Below are positions 34,404 through 42,654 of a DNA stretch of 64,000 bases, piece after piece (position 1 is the stretch's first letter; every line of letters starts with the position of its first letter). The stretch lies in NCBI GenBank assembly GCA_965227445.1, contig OZ245751.1, forward strand, positions 2,604,001 to 2,668,000, read 5' to 3'. Source of the stretch: DT-110 sp030148525. Lineage in GTDB: Bacteria; Bacteroidota; Bacteroidia; Chitinophagales; Saprospiraceae. The notes below the pieces were generated by a model that saw only the letters and a list, made by a program, of their open reading frames with translations, did no database searches and was not told the origin of the DNA. A program made the position numbers and the translations under genes.

Positions 34404-35312
34404 ATGGCGGTGTCAAAGAAATTCAGCATGCCCCATATCCCGGAATCCGAACTGATCGTCAACCCCGACGGACGTATTTACCACCTCGCACTCCATCCCG
34501 ATGAACTAGCTAAAACGGTCATTACCGTAGGGGATCCCGGCCGGGTCGAGCGGGTGTCAAGCCATTTCGATCGCGTTGACGTAAAGATCACCAAGCGGGA
34601 ATTTGTTACGCATACCGGTTGGCTGGGAGGTAAACGGATCACGGTCATCAGTACGGGAATCGGTCCCGACAATATTGACATCGTACTCAACGAACTCGAC
34701 GCCCTGGTGAATATCGACTTTCAGACTCGTCAACCCAAAACAAAACAAACATCGCTAGACATCGTCCGCATCGGTACTACCGGCAGCCTGCAACCCGATC
34801 TGCCGGTCGATCAGTTTGTGATCAGCCGCTACGGTGTAGGACTCGACAATCTCCTGCACTTCTACGAATATCAGCCTACTATGCCGGAAGCGGAACTCTA
34901 CGATGACTTGCGGAACTTCATGGAACACAGCGGTAAATTGCCGGCTGAGCCATACATCTTTGAAGCCTCCGGGGAGTTGGCCGACGCGATCGCTCAGGAT
35001 TATTTGCGTCAGGGTATTACGCTGACCTGCCCGGGCTTCTACGCGCCGCAGGGACGCGAACTGCGCGCCAAATCCCGGTTGGCCCTGAAAACGTTGCAGA
35101 CATTCAGCAACTTCCGGCATAAAGGCTACCACATCACCAATTTCGAAATGGAGACGGCGGCCATTTTTGGTCTGGCACGCATCCTGGGGCACCGCGCCTT
35201 AAGCTGTAACGCCGTCCTCGCCAACCGATTGGATAACACCTTTAGCCAACAGCCGAAAAAGACGGTGGATGCATTGATCAAATTGGTGCTGGATCGAATA
35301 GTGGGTTTGTAA
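34404..35312 (+). CDS. Nucleoside phosphorylase (uridine phosphorylase type)
   Basis: 302 residues from ATG 34404; the ORF is open from 34329, but that extension is hydrophobic and overlaps the divergent gene's leader. Phosphate-binding GDPGRV (TVGDPGRVERVSSHF), IGTTGSLQPDLPVDQFVISRYGVGLDN and the C-terminal NFEMETAAIFGLARILGH match the PNP/UDP family (family 1), closest to uridine phosphorylases. Expected reaction: nucleoside + phosphate to base + (deoxy)ribose-1-phosphate. The base specificity cannot be judged. Confidence 0.88.
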   Translation: MAVSKKFSMPHIPESELIVNPDGRIYHLALHPDELAKTVITVGDPGRVERVSSHFDRVDVKITKREFVTHTGWLGGKRITVISTGIGPDNIDIVLNELDALVNIDFQTRQPKTKQTSLDIVRIGTTGSLQPDLPVDQFVISRYGVGLDNLLHFYEYQPTMPEAELYDDLRNFMEHSGKLPAEPYIFEASGELADAIAQDYLRQGITLTCPGFYAPQGRELRAKSRLALKTLQTFSNFRHKGYHITNFEMETAAIFGLARILGHRALSCNAVLANRLDNTFSQQPKKTVDALIKLVLDRIVGL

Positions 35313-35373
35313 TTTTTAATGTTTAATTCTTGATTTTTAATTCAATTAAAAATTAAACACTAAAAATTAATAA
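35313..35373. terminator. 18-bp A/T inverted repeat with both stop codons
   Basis: Arms 35311-35328 and 35351-35368 pair with one mismatch and begin in the TAA of the phosphorylase. They end next to the convergent FISUMP gene's stop (35374). Confidence 0.65.
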
Positions 35374-36042
35374 TTAATCCCTGACGCACCGACAGTACCC
35401 ACCTGCCTCTTTGGGCAATTCAGTCACGCGCACCCCTGCTCCCTTCTTCTCGAGCGCCAGGGCATAGTAGGATTTGTAGGGTACCGCTTCGGTGCTGGTC
35501 CAATAAAAGGTCTGGATGTCTTCGCCGGTGAATTGACCATCGACCGTGCGCAGGCCACCGATGGTGAGATCGAAGTGATGAGCTGGATTGGTGAGGTTGA
35601 GAAGGGCTGCTTCGGGTGATTTACCTTTTGGCTTGCGATCCTCACCGATGTAGCCGCCATAGGCTTTTAGTACTTCCTTCCATTCATCCAGGGTGGTCAG
35701 TCGCCAGCCCGGTCCCAGGCTTTTACAGGCAAAGCGGGCTGCACTCGCCGTATACATACGCCCGTAATCAGCGCAGGCCATGCCTTGTTCCTGGTAGCAC
35801 CAGCTGTCTTTTACCACTGCCATCAGATTCACACCGAGCCAGGTCTGCCCCTGGAAAGTACGTAAGGGATATTGCTTGGGGCCGGCAGGATCTTCGATCC
35901 GGTCATTCAACACCTGTATCCGGTCTTTGGGAGCTGCCAGGTAATCGCTGGGATTGACGGGTTTGTCAGAGCCACCCTGGTTGCCGCAAGCGCTTAGGAT
36001 CAGGCTTATGCCAAAAAGAAAAAGCAAGGATGTTTTTCGCAT
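35374..36042 (-). CDS. FISUMP-domain lipoprotein
   Basis: 222 residues. Signal peptide II with lipobox LSAC (Cys19). The mature part has the Fib_succ_major (FISUMP) pattern: TWLGVNLMAVVKDSWCYQ, CADYGRMYTASAARFACKSLGPGWRLTTLDEWKEVLKAYGGY and TFYWTSTE...YCRCVRD. The family is surface-exposed and function is poorly known. A perfect -7 box (TACATTTG, 36060-36067 on the minus strand) lies 18 bp before the start codon, leaving a leader of only about 10 nt. Confidence 0.88.
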   Translation of the reverse strand: MRKTSLLFLFGISLILSACGNQGGSDKPVNPSDYLAAPKDRIQVLNDRIEDPAGPKQYPLRTFQGQTWLGVNLMAVVKDSWCYQEQGMACADYGRMYTASAARFACKSLGPGWRLTTLDEWKEVLKAYGGYIGEDRKPKGKSPEAALLNLTNPAHHFDLTIGGLRTVDGQFTGEDIQTFYWTSTEAVPYKSYYALALEKKGAGVRVTELPKEAGGYCRCVRD

Positions 36043-36328
36043 GGTTATAGCTTTTTCCCCAAATGTACTTAACAGGTGTTTAGGAATGATGAATGCTTAA
36101 TGTTGAATGTTGAATGGGAGCTACTTTTTTTGGCTTTCGCCAAAAATACTTCGCAGTCGGCAGTTGTCAACTCGCAGCTTGCAGTTTTTAGCTTCGTGGA
36201 GCGTCGCCCACCTTCGTCCGTGCGGACTTCGGCGGGCGTGGAGCGTGAACCCAGCACTGGAGACTATCAACTGCAGACTGAAGACTGGAGACTGAGAACT
36301 GCTTACTGAAGACTGCAGACTGCCTCCC
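36043..36328. repeat. Intergenic repeats with hairpin word
   Basis: GAATGTTGAATG words (36098), a hairpin word at 36125-36146 (minus-strand GAAA loop), GTCCGTGCGGACTTCGGCGGGC (shared with the composite repeat), and GGAGACT/GCAGACT 7-nt words (36257-36325), which run to the stop of the patatin gene. Confidence 0.7.
36125..36146 (-). repeat. GNRA-hairpin word, GGC-GAAA-GCC type
   Basis: Intergenic, the most extended arms: about nine A/T and GC pairs around a GAAA loop on the minus strand. Confidence 0.85.
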
Positions 36329-37165
36329 CTAATCCATATCACGTACAACGTTCGCCGCACAGCGTTCTTTCCACCAGGCCAGGGCATCAGCTCGTCCACG
36401 TTCGATCATCTGGTCAACAGACGAGCGCGAGAAACTGGCCGGAGAAGGCAGGTCAAGGCCCACCCGCAGGAAGTGCGTTCGGTGACCGTATTTCCGTTCC
36501 AGTATGAGTTGACGGGGATGATAGCGCATAAAGGTCGCCAGATCAATAGCCAATACCTGCCGAACGACGGATTCCTGAAACACCAGATGCAGGGGTAAAT
36601 TATTGGCAATGCCGCCATCGAGCAGGTAGCGCCCCTTATACTGATGGGGACCAAAAAAGGGAAAACTAGCACTGCCCAATACCCACTCTACGAAAGCATC
36701 GGGGTCAGAGCCCGGGTATCGGCGCGTCTCCTCCCGGAATTTAAACAAATCCCAGGTATTTGCCCAAACGATGCGATCGCCGTCCTCCAGCACATCCGGC
36801 TTCAGGTGTGCCCGTAACCATTCTTTCAACGGATCGATTCGAATCCCGAGGTTTTGTATGCCGTCCCACCCCAGACGCAGGTAATCGACCACACCGAGTT
36901 CCCGGGTACCTTCCGGAAGGGCCGCAAAAATGTAGGATAGGTCGAGCTCTTCCCAAAACTGACGAGCCACGGGCTCACCGGTAATCTGTTCCTGGGTGAA
37001 CAACACCGCATTGATGGCACCAATGGAGGTACCTCCAATCACCTTAAACCGATCAATCAGCGGTGTTTCTTGCAGCGTGCGCCAAACGCCATATTGGTAG
37101 GCTCCCCGAGCTCCACCACCACTAAGGGCTAATCCCCAGACATCATCTGTTTTTACCTCTGACAT
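36329..37165 (-). CDS. Patatin-like phospholipase
   Basis: 278 residues from ATG 37165; an in-frame GTG at 37189 is an alternative. Oxyanion loop LALSGGGARGAYQYGV, catalytic Ser in VIGGTSIGAIN (GxSxG), catalytic Asp in YLLDGGIANNLPL. A Ser-Asp dyad lipase of the RssA/patatin type, soluble, likely acting on membrane phospholipids. No neighbours suggest a toxin role. Confidence 0.92.
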   Translation of the reverse strand: MSEVKTDDVWGLALSGGGARGAYQYGVWRTLQETPLIDRFKVIGGTSIGAINAVLFTQEQITGEPVARQFWEELDLSYIFAALPEGTRELGVVDYLRLGWDGIQNLGIRIDPLKEWLRAHLKPDVLEDGDRIVWANTWDLFKFREETRRYPGSDPDAFVEWVLGSASFPFFGPHQYKGRYLLDGGIANNLPLHLVFQESVVRQVLAIDLATFMRYHPRQLILERKYGHRTHFLRVGLDLPSPASFSRSSVDQMIERGRADALAWWKERCAANVVRDMD

Positions 37166-37189
37166 GCTCGTGGCTTTGAAGGATAACAC

Positions 37190-37343
37190 ACGAGAGGGGG
37201 AAAGGATCGGTTTGGGAATTATTAATTTTTAATGGGTAATTTTTAATTAATTAAAAACTAACAATTAATCATTAAAAATTATAAAAGAATGCCCACGTCC
37301 GGCCATCGAACATGGGCACTCTCTTTTTTCTGCGATACCTTCA
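37190..37343. repeat. A/T word array with terminator of the BNR gene
   Basis: A/T 7-nt words at 37217-37282, and nearer the BNR gene a GC-rich hairpin; see the separate terminator. Confidence 0.6.
37281..37318 (-). terminator. Intrinsic terminator of the first BNR gene
   Basis: On the minus strand TGCCCATG (37311-37318) pairs with CGTGGGCA (37290-37297; one G-U), followed by a T-rich TTCTTTTATAATTTTT tract. It lies 25 bp after the stop codon. Confidence 0.75.
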
Positions 37344-40300
37344 TCAGTCGATCTTCAGGTACTTGGTATCGCCTTCCGCCATCTTACCCCAGCGGTCTAC
37401 GAGGGTTTTATAGTCTTGCTTCAGGGTGTCGTAGCGCTTTTTCGTCTCATTCCCCGGGTGTTGATCGGCACCGTTGATGGCGCTGTTCAGGTAGCCAATC
37501 TGAGCTACGAGCATGGGCTTCATATAGCGGCCTTCCTGAGTTTCCAGGGCCATGTGCATTTCTTTCAGCGCGTCCATTTGTTTAGCATCAGCACCGGCTT
37601 CCTTGGCTTTTTTCATGGATTGGTTGACTGCGAAAGATAATTGCTTGGCCTTGCTGTACAGGTCGCGCACCTTCAGAGCCAGCTCTTCCTGGGCTTCCAG
37701 GTCGTCAACCGTCACTCCAATATCGTCCAGACGAGGATCGGGGTTCAGTACGAAGGATTCCGACATATTCTGGTCACCAACGGTCATGCGTACAGTATAG
37801 GTACCCGGTGCCGCCATGGGACCACCCCAACCCGAACGGCGCGGATTATCGTCCCAGGTACCGGTATGCCTCATATCCCAGTGGAAGCGATGCAGGCCGG
37901 CCGATTGTTTGAGCGCGTCGCTGTACCCCTGAGGGATAAATCCGGTGGCCATATCGCGCTCGTCGACGGCCTTCATGACCTCGTTTACCTTTTTGGTGGA
38001 GTATGAGCGTACCACCATACCTTCATCATTGATGATCTCCAGCGAGATGTCCGCTTCCGTATCTTCCGGCAGGTAGTAGTTGATGGCAACCGGGGATTCC
38101 GGGTACTGGGGCACGCTGTTTCGTCCGCGATAGCTTGTCCGGTGCGCATCGCGAATGGGAAGTAATTTGGGCGAGCCAGCCAGATCCTCCAGTTGGTGCA
38201 GAGGCGTAATATCATCGATGATCCAAAACCCACGCCCCATTGTGGAAAGTACCAGGTCCTGCTGAGGCACCTTAATGTCCGTAATCGGTGTCACTGGCAA
38301 ATTCTGGTTGAAATTCTGCCAATTTTCACCATCGTCAAAAGAGACAAACATACCGAACTCCGTACCAGCGTAAAGTAATCCTGGCACATCCGGATCTTCG
38401 CGTACCACCCGCGTCGGGTAGTCGGCCGGAATGCCGTTGTTGCCGTCGGTCAGCAGGGTCCAGGACTTACCGTAGTCATTGGTGCGATAGATATATGGTT
38501 TGAAATCGCCCAGTTGATAGCGTAGCACCGCCACGTAGGCCTTGCTTTCGTCGTGCACCGATGGTTCCACGCAGTCCACACGTCCACCCGGAGGCAGGTC
38601 GGCAGGGGTTACGTTGGTCCAGCTATCACCACCGTTGCGGGTCACGTGTACGGGACCATCGTTGGCACCTACCCAGATCAAACCTTCGGCGATCTTGGAT
38701 TCCTGGATGGCGTAGATGGTACTGTAAAACTCTTCCCCGGTAATATCCCGGGTGATGGGCGCACCGGAGATCACCTGCTTGTCCGCTTCGAAGGCGGTGA
38801 GGTCGGGCGAGATGGTCTCCCAGGTCTTACCGTCGTCGGTGGTTTTGTGCACGTACTGGCTGCAGTGATACACCACATCCGGATCGTGGGGGGATACGTG
38901 GATGGGCGATACCCGCTGGAAGCGGTACTTCAGCTCGGCCGGGTTGTGGCCGTACATGTATTGAGCCCCTACGTAGTATGAACGCTCCTGACCGGTTCGT
39001 CGATCGTATACCCCAAAGCGTCCCTTACAGTTGGAGTAGACAATATTGGGATTGCCCGGTTTGGGAACGGCCGGTCCGGTTTCGCAGCCACCCGTTGCTT
39101 CCATGAGGATGCCTCCGCGTTCGGCGGGTGAATAGCTTGGGGGCAGGGACGGTACCGAGATGGTAGTCCAGTTATCCTGTTGTCCGGCATACAACCGGTA
39201 GGGATAGGCATCATCGACCTCTACCTGATATAATTCAGCAGTGGATTGGTTCAGCTGGGTAGACCAGTTACGACCTCCGTCGCGGGTTACGTTAGCTCCA
39301 CCATCGTTACATTGAACCCAGAGCAAGGAATCCTTCGGATGGATCCACACTTCGTGATTATCGCCGTGGGGCGTGCTCATACGGTTCCAGTTCTTTCCGC
39401 CATTATTAGAGACCCAGAACCGGGTAGAGCTTACCAGCACCTTATCCGCATTTTGGGGGTCAGCATCTACATTGCAGTAGTAGAAGGGTCGGTCGAGCAG
39501 AGGTTTGTACGTACTAACTAATTCCCAGTTCTCACCGGAATCATTTGACACGTAGAGACCGCCTTCGGGGGGCAGGGCTTCGATTAAGGCATATACCCGG
39601 TCGGGACGGTCACTGGAAACGGCAAAGTCGATTTTCCCGATCACTCCGGTAGGCAGGCCATTGGTCATCCTCTTCCAGGTCTGGCCACCATCCACGGAGC
39701 GGTAAACACCACCTGTTTTTGCGCCGGAAATGATGGTCCATGGCTTGCGCTCACCCCGCCAGGATCCGGCGTAAAGCACATCGGAATTATTCGGATGCAT
39801 CTCGAGGTCTGAAAAGCCTACCGTATCAGCAATGTATAGTATCTTCTCCCAGTTCTTACCGCCGTCCATAGTCTTGTAAATTCCACGCTCCTCATTAGGG
39901 GCGAAGGCATTGCCGATAGCCGCTACGTAGGCAATATCCGGGTTGTAGGGATCGACCTCTACGGCGCCGATCTGCCCTGTATTTTCAAGTCCGATGTGTT
40001 CCCAGGTTTTTCCGGCATCGGTTGATTTGTACACCCCTTTCCCGGTGATCACATTGGAGCGCATTCCGTCCGATCCGGTGCCTACGTAAACTACATTGGG
40101 ATCGTATGGTGCCACCCGGATCGCTCCGATCGAGGGTGTGGCAAAGTACCCATCGGAAATATTGGACCAGTTGTGTCCGTAGTCGGTAGTTTTCCACACG
40201 CCACCGCCCGTAGCCCCCATATAGAAGGTCCCCGGCTGCTGGATGACACCGGCCACCGTGGTAGCCCGCCCCCCCCGTTCGGGACCAATATTCCGGTAAG

Positions 40301-40403
40301 ACATCTGCTCCAATAGGTTGGCGTCCACTTGCGCCCAGCTGGTTGCTATGCCCAGCACCATCATCAAGGAGCTCATCCAAAAGCGTTTCTTAGGTATGTG
40401 CAT
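37344..40403 (-). CDS. VPS10/BNR-repeat secreted protein (first paralogue)
   Basis: 1019 residues with a signal peptide (MHIPKKRFWMSSLMMVLGIATSWA). About ten Asp-box/BNR units of the form S/T-x-D-x-G-x-T-W: STDAGKTW, TMDGGKNW, SVDGGQTW, SNDSGENW, SNNGGKNW, TRDGGRNW, TTDDGKTW, TRNGGDSW, TNDYGKSW and SFDDGENW, which form two sortilin-like propellers. A C-terminal domain follows with LHRFHWDMRHTGTWDDNP and a coiled region (residues ~880-1019). The family is often annotated as glycosyl hydrolase, but no sialidase catalytic residues are evident; the likely role is at the surface or in the periplasm. Paralogue of 42655-45771. Confidence 0.9.
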   Translation of the reverse strand: MHIPKKRFWMSSLMMVLGIATSWAQVDANLLEQMSYRNIGPERGGRATTVAGVIQQPGTFYMGATGGGVWKTTDYGHNWSNISDGYFATPSIGAIRVAPYDPNVVYVGTGSDGMRSNVITGKGVYKSTDAGKTWEHIGLENTGQIGAVEVDPYNPDIAYVAAIGNAFAPNEERGIYKTMDGGKNWEKILYIADTVGFSDLEMHPNNSDVLYAGSWRGERKPWTIISGAKTGGVYRSVDGGQTWKRMTNGLPTGVIGKIDFAVSSDRPDRVYALIEALPPEGGLYVSNDSGENWELVSTYKPLLDRPFYYCNVDADPQNADKVLVSSTRFWVSNNGGKNWNRMSTPHGDNHEVWIHPKDSLLWVQCNDGGANVTRDGGRNWSTQLNQSTAELYQVEVDDAYPYRLYAGQQDNWTTISVPSLPPSYSPAERGGILMEATGGCETGPAVPKPGNPNIVYSNCKGRFGVYDRRTGQERSYYVGAQYMYGHNPAELKYRFQRVSPIHVSPHDPDVVYHCSQYVHKTTDDGKTWETISPDLTAFEADKQVISGAPITRDITGEEFYSTIYAIQESKIAEGLIWVGANDGPVHVTRNGGDSWTNVTPADLPPGGRVDCVEPSVHDESKAYVAVLRYQLGDFKPYIYRTNDYGKSWTLLTDGNNGIPADYPTRVVREDPDVPGLLYAGTEFGMFVSFDDGENWQNFNQNLPVTPITDIKVPQQDLVLSTMGRGFWIIDDITPLHQLEDLAGSPKLLPIRDAHRTSYRGRNSVPQYPESPVAINYYLPEDTEADISLEIINDEGMVVRSYSTKKVNEVMKAVDERDMATGFIPQGYSDALKQSAGLHRFHWDMRHTGTWDDNPRRSGWGGPMAAPGTYTVRMTVGDQNMSESFVLNPDPRLDDIGVTVDDLEAQEELALKVRDLYSKAKQLSFAVNQSMKKAKEAGADAKQMDALKEMHMALETQEGRYMKPMLVAQIGYLNSAINGADQHPGNETKKRYDTLKQDYKTLVDRWGKMAEGDTKYLKID

Positions 40404-40437
40404 CTGTTCGTTGTTTTTGTCTTTAATATTTTTCCTA

Positions 40438-40452
40438 TGCCTTTCGGCAAAA
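40438..40452 (-). repeat. GNRA-hairpin word, GCC-GAAA-GGC type
   Basis: Minus strand TTTTGCCGAAAGGCA, in the leader of the BNR gene, 35 bp upstream of its start codon. Confidence 0.75.
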
Positions 40453-40826
40453 TAATCCCGCTGACCGGGTGTTTTTGCAATTGGAAAATATACGAAATCG
40501 GTGGGAAATGGTAATAGGTAGTGGGTATTAAGTATTATGCAGTGTGCAGTTGGCAGTGTGCAGTTGGCAGTGTGCAGTTGGTAGTGCGCAGTTGGTAGTG
40601 CGCAGTTGGTAGTGCGCAGTTGGCAGTGTGCAGTTGGCAGTGTGCAGTTGGCAGTTGGCAGTTGGCTGGTTTCAAAATCGGAAATCGGAAAGCGTCACGC
40701 CTTCGCCAAGACTACGGAGGATGTGTATGAACCAACAGATTGTCAGGGCACGTCACCGACCTTTATCTATCGGGCCGATCGGGGTATGGTCGCTTTCGTG
40801 GATACGGCGGGAGTGGCGTGGTATAA

Positions 40827-40963
40827 GGCTGACGGCTGACGGCTGACGGCTGACGGCTGACGGCTGACGGCTGACGGCTGACGGCTGACGGCTGACGGCT
40901 GACGGCTGACGGCTGACGGCTGACGGCTGACGGCTGACGGCTGACGGCTGACGGCTGACGGCT
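40827..40963. repeat. Perfect heptanucleotide array (GGCTGAC)n
   Basis: 137 bp, about 19.6 uninterrupted copies of GGCTGAC, the longest microsatellite here. 7-nt units read as a 7-residue repeat in any frame. Confidence 0.97.
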
Positions 40964-41114
40964 AAGTTGTTTTTTCAGTTGGGATGTGGCAAATGGAAGA
41001 ACTAGAAACTTGTCTGCTTTCTTGAGCAAATAAAGCGCAATTACGCACCGCAAGATGAAAACCGTGGGCCGTGAGCCGTCTACCGTGAACCGTGAACCGT
41101 GAGCCGTGGGCCGT

Positions 41115-42449
41115 CTACCGTGGGCCGTGTTTCGTGGGCCGTGTTTCGTTCATCTCCCGTTCCGCCTTACCCAACAGAAAGGACAGTCCGAATAACACTA
41201 CAAAGAGGCAACCAGAGATCACGAATACGATCGGCCCGAACTGCCCCATGAGGATGCCCCCGAAGATAAGGCCCAGGATACTGGCTGAAGAGCCCACGCT
41301 ATTGGCGTATCCCTGAATGGTGCCCTGAATGCCCGGCGTACCACTGTTGCTGAGGATGGATAAGAACGAGGGCCACATCAGGCCGTTGCCCATGGCCATT
41401 AGTACCACCGCGGTGAAGATCCAGAAATCGGTACCCAGCGTGATCAAAAAGAAATTAGCACTGATCAAGACGCTGCCAATCGACACTAAAAAAGAGTCCG
41501 ATACCCGATCGCTCAGGTAGGTCAGTACCGGGCCCTGAAAGACCACCATCACCAAACTACTGACCGTAAAGAAGGTACCCAACTGCCCAGGTGTCCAGTT
41601 CAGTGTACCCGAAGCGTACAGGGGAAAACCTGCGTAAAAAAAGCTGAATCCCAGAAAGGTCATAAAATACACCAGGTACAGCAAACTTACGTGCGGCAAT
41701 TGCACGATACCCCGGAAACTAAGATCGGGGCATGACTCCTTTTCGTAACACTCTTTAATCTCCACCGAGAAGAGCTTGCGAACATTCAAATCGGGCAAAT
41801 TATTGGCTACCAGGTTTGATTTGGATTCGGGCAGGAAGCGATAGATCACCGCAATGGCCGTCAGGGAGATCAGGGCCGCTGCCATCACCGGCAACAACAC
41901 GCCTAATTCCGTACCCGACAATAAGGAAGCAATGGCCGGTCCCAGGATAAAACCCAAACTAGTACTGCTGGCCATCTTACCGAAGTTGGCTTTGCGGTTG
42001 GCTTTGGTGGAAATATCCGAGAGGTAGGCATTCGCTACCGACACGTTACCGCCCGTCAAACCATCCAACGCCCGCGCCAGGAAGAGCAGCAAAAGTGGCA
42101 AGGTCATCAGGAAAGCCCGCTCTCCCGTGCCCATCTCAAAGAAGGTCACGGTAGGACTCGTCAACGCAACGATAAACAGAATCCAGGCCAGAAACGTCCC
42201 TGCCTGACTGACGAGCAGTACCTGCCGCCGACCGATCTGATCGGACCAACGACCGAGTATGGGCGCTCCGATCAATTGAAAAGCCGGATAAGTCGACCCC
42301 AGGATACCGTAGACAAAAGCATTCCCACCAAAGTCCCGGACCAAAAACACCAGCAGGGGCATGATAATACTGTAGCCCAGCATGCCGATGAAATTGACCA
42401 GCAAAACCGGGAAAATACGGACCGTCGGGCGTGGGGCGGTGATATCCAT
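41115..42449 (-). CDS. MFS transporter (TetA-like)
   Basis: 444 residues, 12 predicted helices. The loop 2-3 motif GRWSDQIGRRQVLL and, in helix 5, LDGLTGGNVSVANAYLSDIS (motif C-like) fit the DHA1 drug:H+ antiporter group. Substrate unknown. Around residues 215-250 is a long cytosolic loop (LPESKSNLVANNLPDLNVRKL...). The last 11 residues (NETRPTKHGPR) and the TAG are read from the CCGTGGG-word repeat, so the natural C-terminus has been exchanged. Confidence 0.88.
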   Translation of the reverse strand: MDITAPRPTVRIFPVLLVNFIGMLGYSIIMPLLVFLVRDFGGNAFVYGILGSTYPAFQLIGAPILGRWSDQIGRRQVLLVSQAGTFLAWILFIVALTSPTVTFFEMGTGERAFLMTLPLLLLFLARALDGLTGGNVSVANAYLSDISTKANRKANFGKMASSTSLGFILGPAIASLLSGTELGVLLPVMAAALISLTAIAVIYRFLPESKSNLVANNLPDLNVRKLFSVEIKECYEKESCPDLSFRGIVQLPHVSLLYLVYFMTFLGFSFFYAGFPLYASGTLNWTPGQLGTFFTVSSLVMVVFQGPVLTYLSDRVSDSFLVSIGSVLISANFFLITLGTDFWIFTAVVLMAMGNGLMWPSFLSILSNSGTPGIQGTIQGYANSVGSSASILGLIFGGILMGQFGPIVFVISGCLFVVLFGLSFLLGKAEREMNETRPTKHGPR

Positions 42450-42654
42450 TAGGCTACAATTTCCTTCATATGAAGTATTGACAATCCGTTCTCACAAGCA
42501 TAAGGTTGAGGTATAGGTTTAGGTTTAGGTTTAGGTTTAGGTTTAGGTTTAGGTTTAGGTTAAGGCCCTTGCATGCCTGCCGCAGTTCTGCGCAGGCAGG
42601 GACCTTGAACCTTGAATCGTAGCCCCCTGCCCTTACCTGATTGCCCGTTTGGTT
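42450..42654. repeat. TTTAGG hexamer array
   Basis: About 7.5 copies of GGTTTA from about 42516 to 42561, preceded by imperfect units. It lies between the MFS and BNR genes; no ORF. Confidence 0.85.

Larger units (their letters stand above)
40404..41114. repeat. Long intergenic word-repeat region
   Basis: 711 bp. It has a hairpin word (40438-40452), GCAGTTGGCAGTGT 14-nt units (40545-40665), a perfect 7-nt array (40827-40963), and CCGTGAG/CCGTGGG words (41062-41150) that continue into the C-terminus of the MFS gene. No real gene; the open frame on the minus strand over the array is an artefact of a 7-nt repeat. Confidence 0.8.

Noticed and set aside
37344..40403. Sialidase or glycosyl hydrolase activity of the BNR proteins
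   Set aside because: Asp-boxes are structural; no catalytic Tyr/Glu/Asp or arginine triad could be pointed out.
40763..41053. A 96-residue minus-strand frame with PSAVSRQ repeats
   Set aside because: The frame exists because a 7-nt unit is open in this reading; no start context, and the flanks are non-coding.
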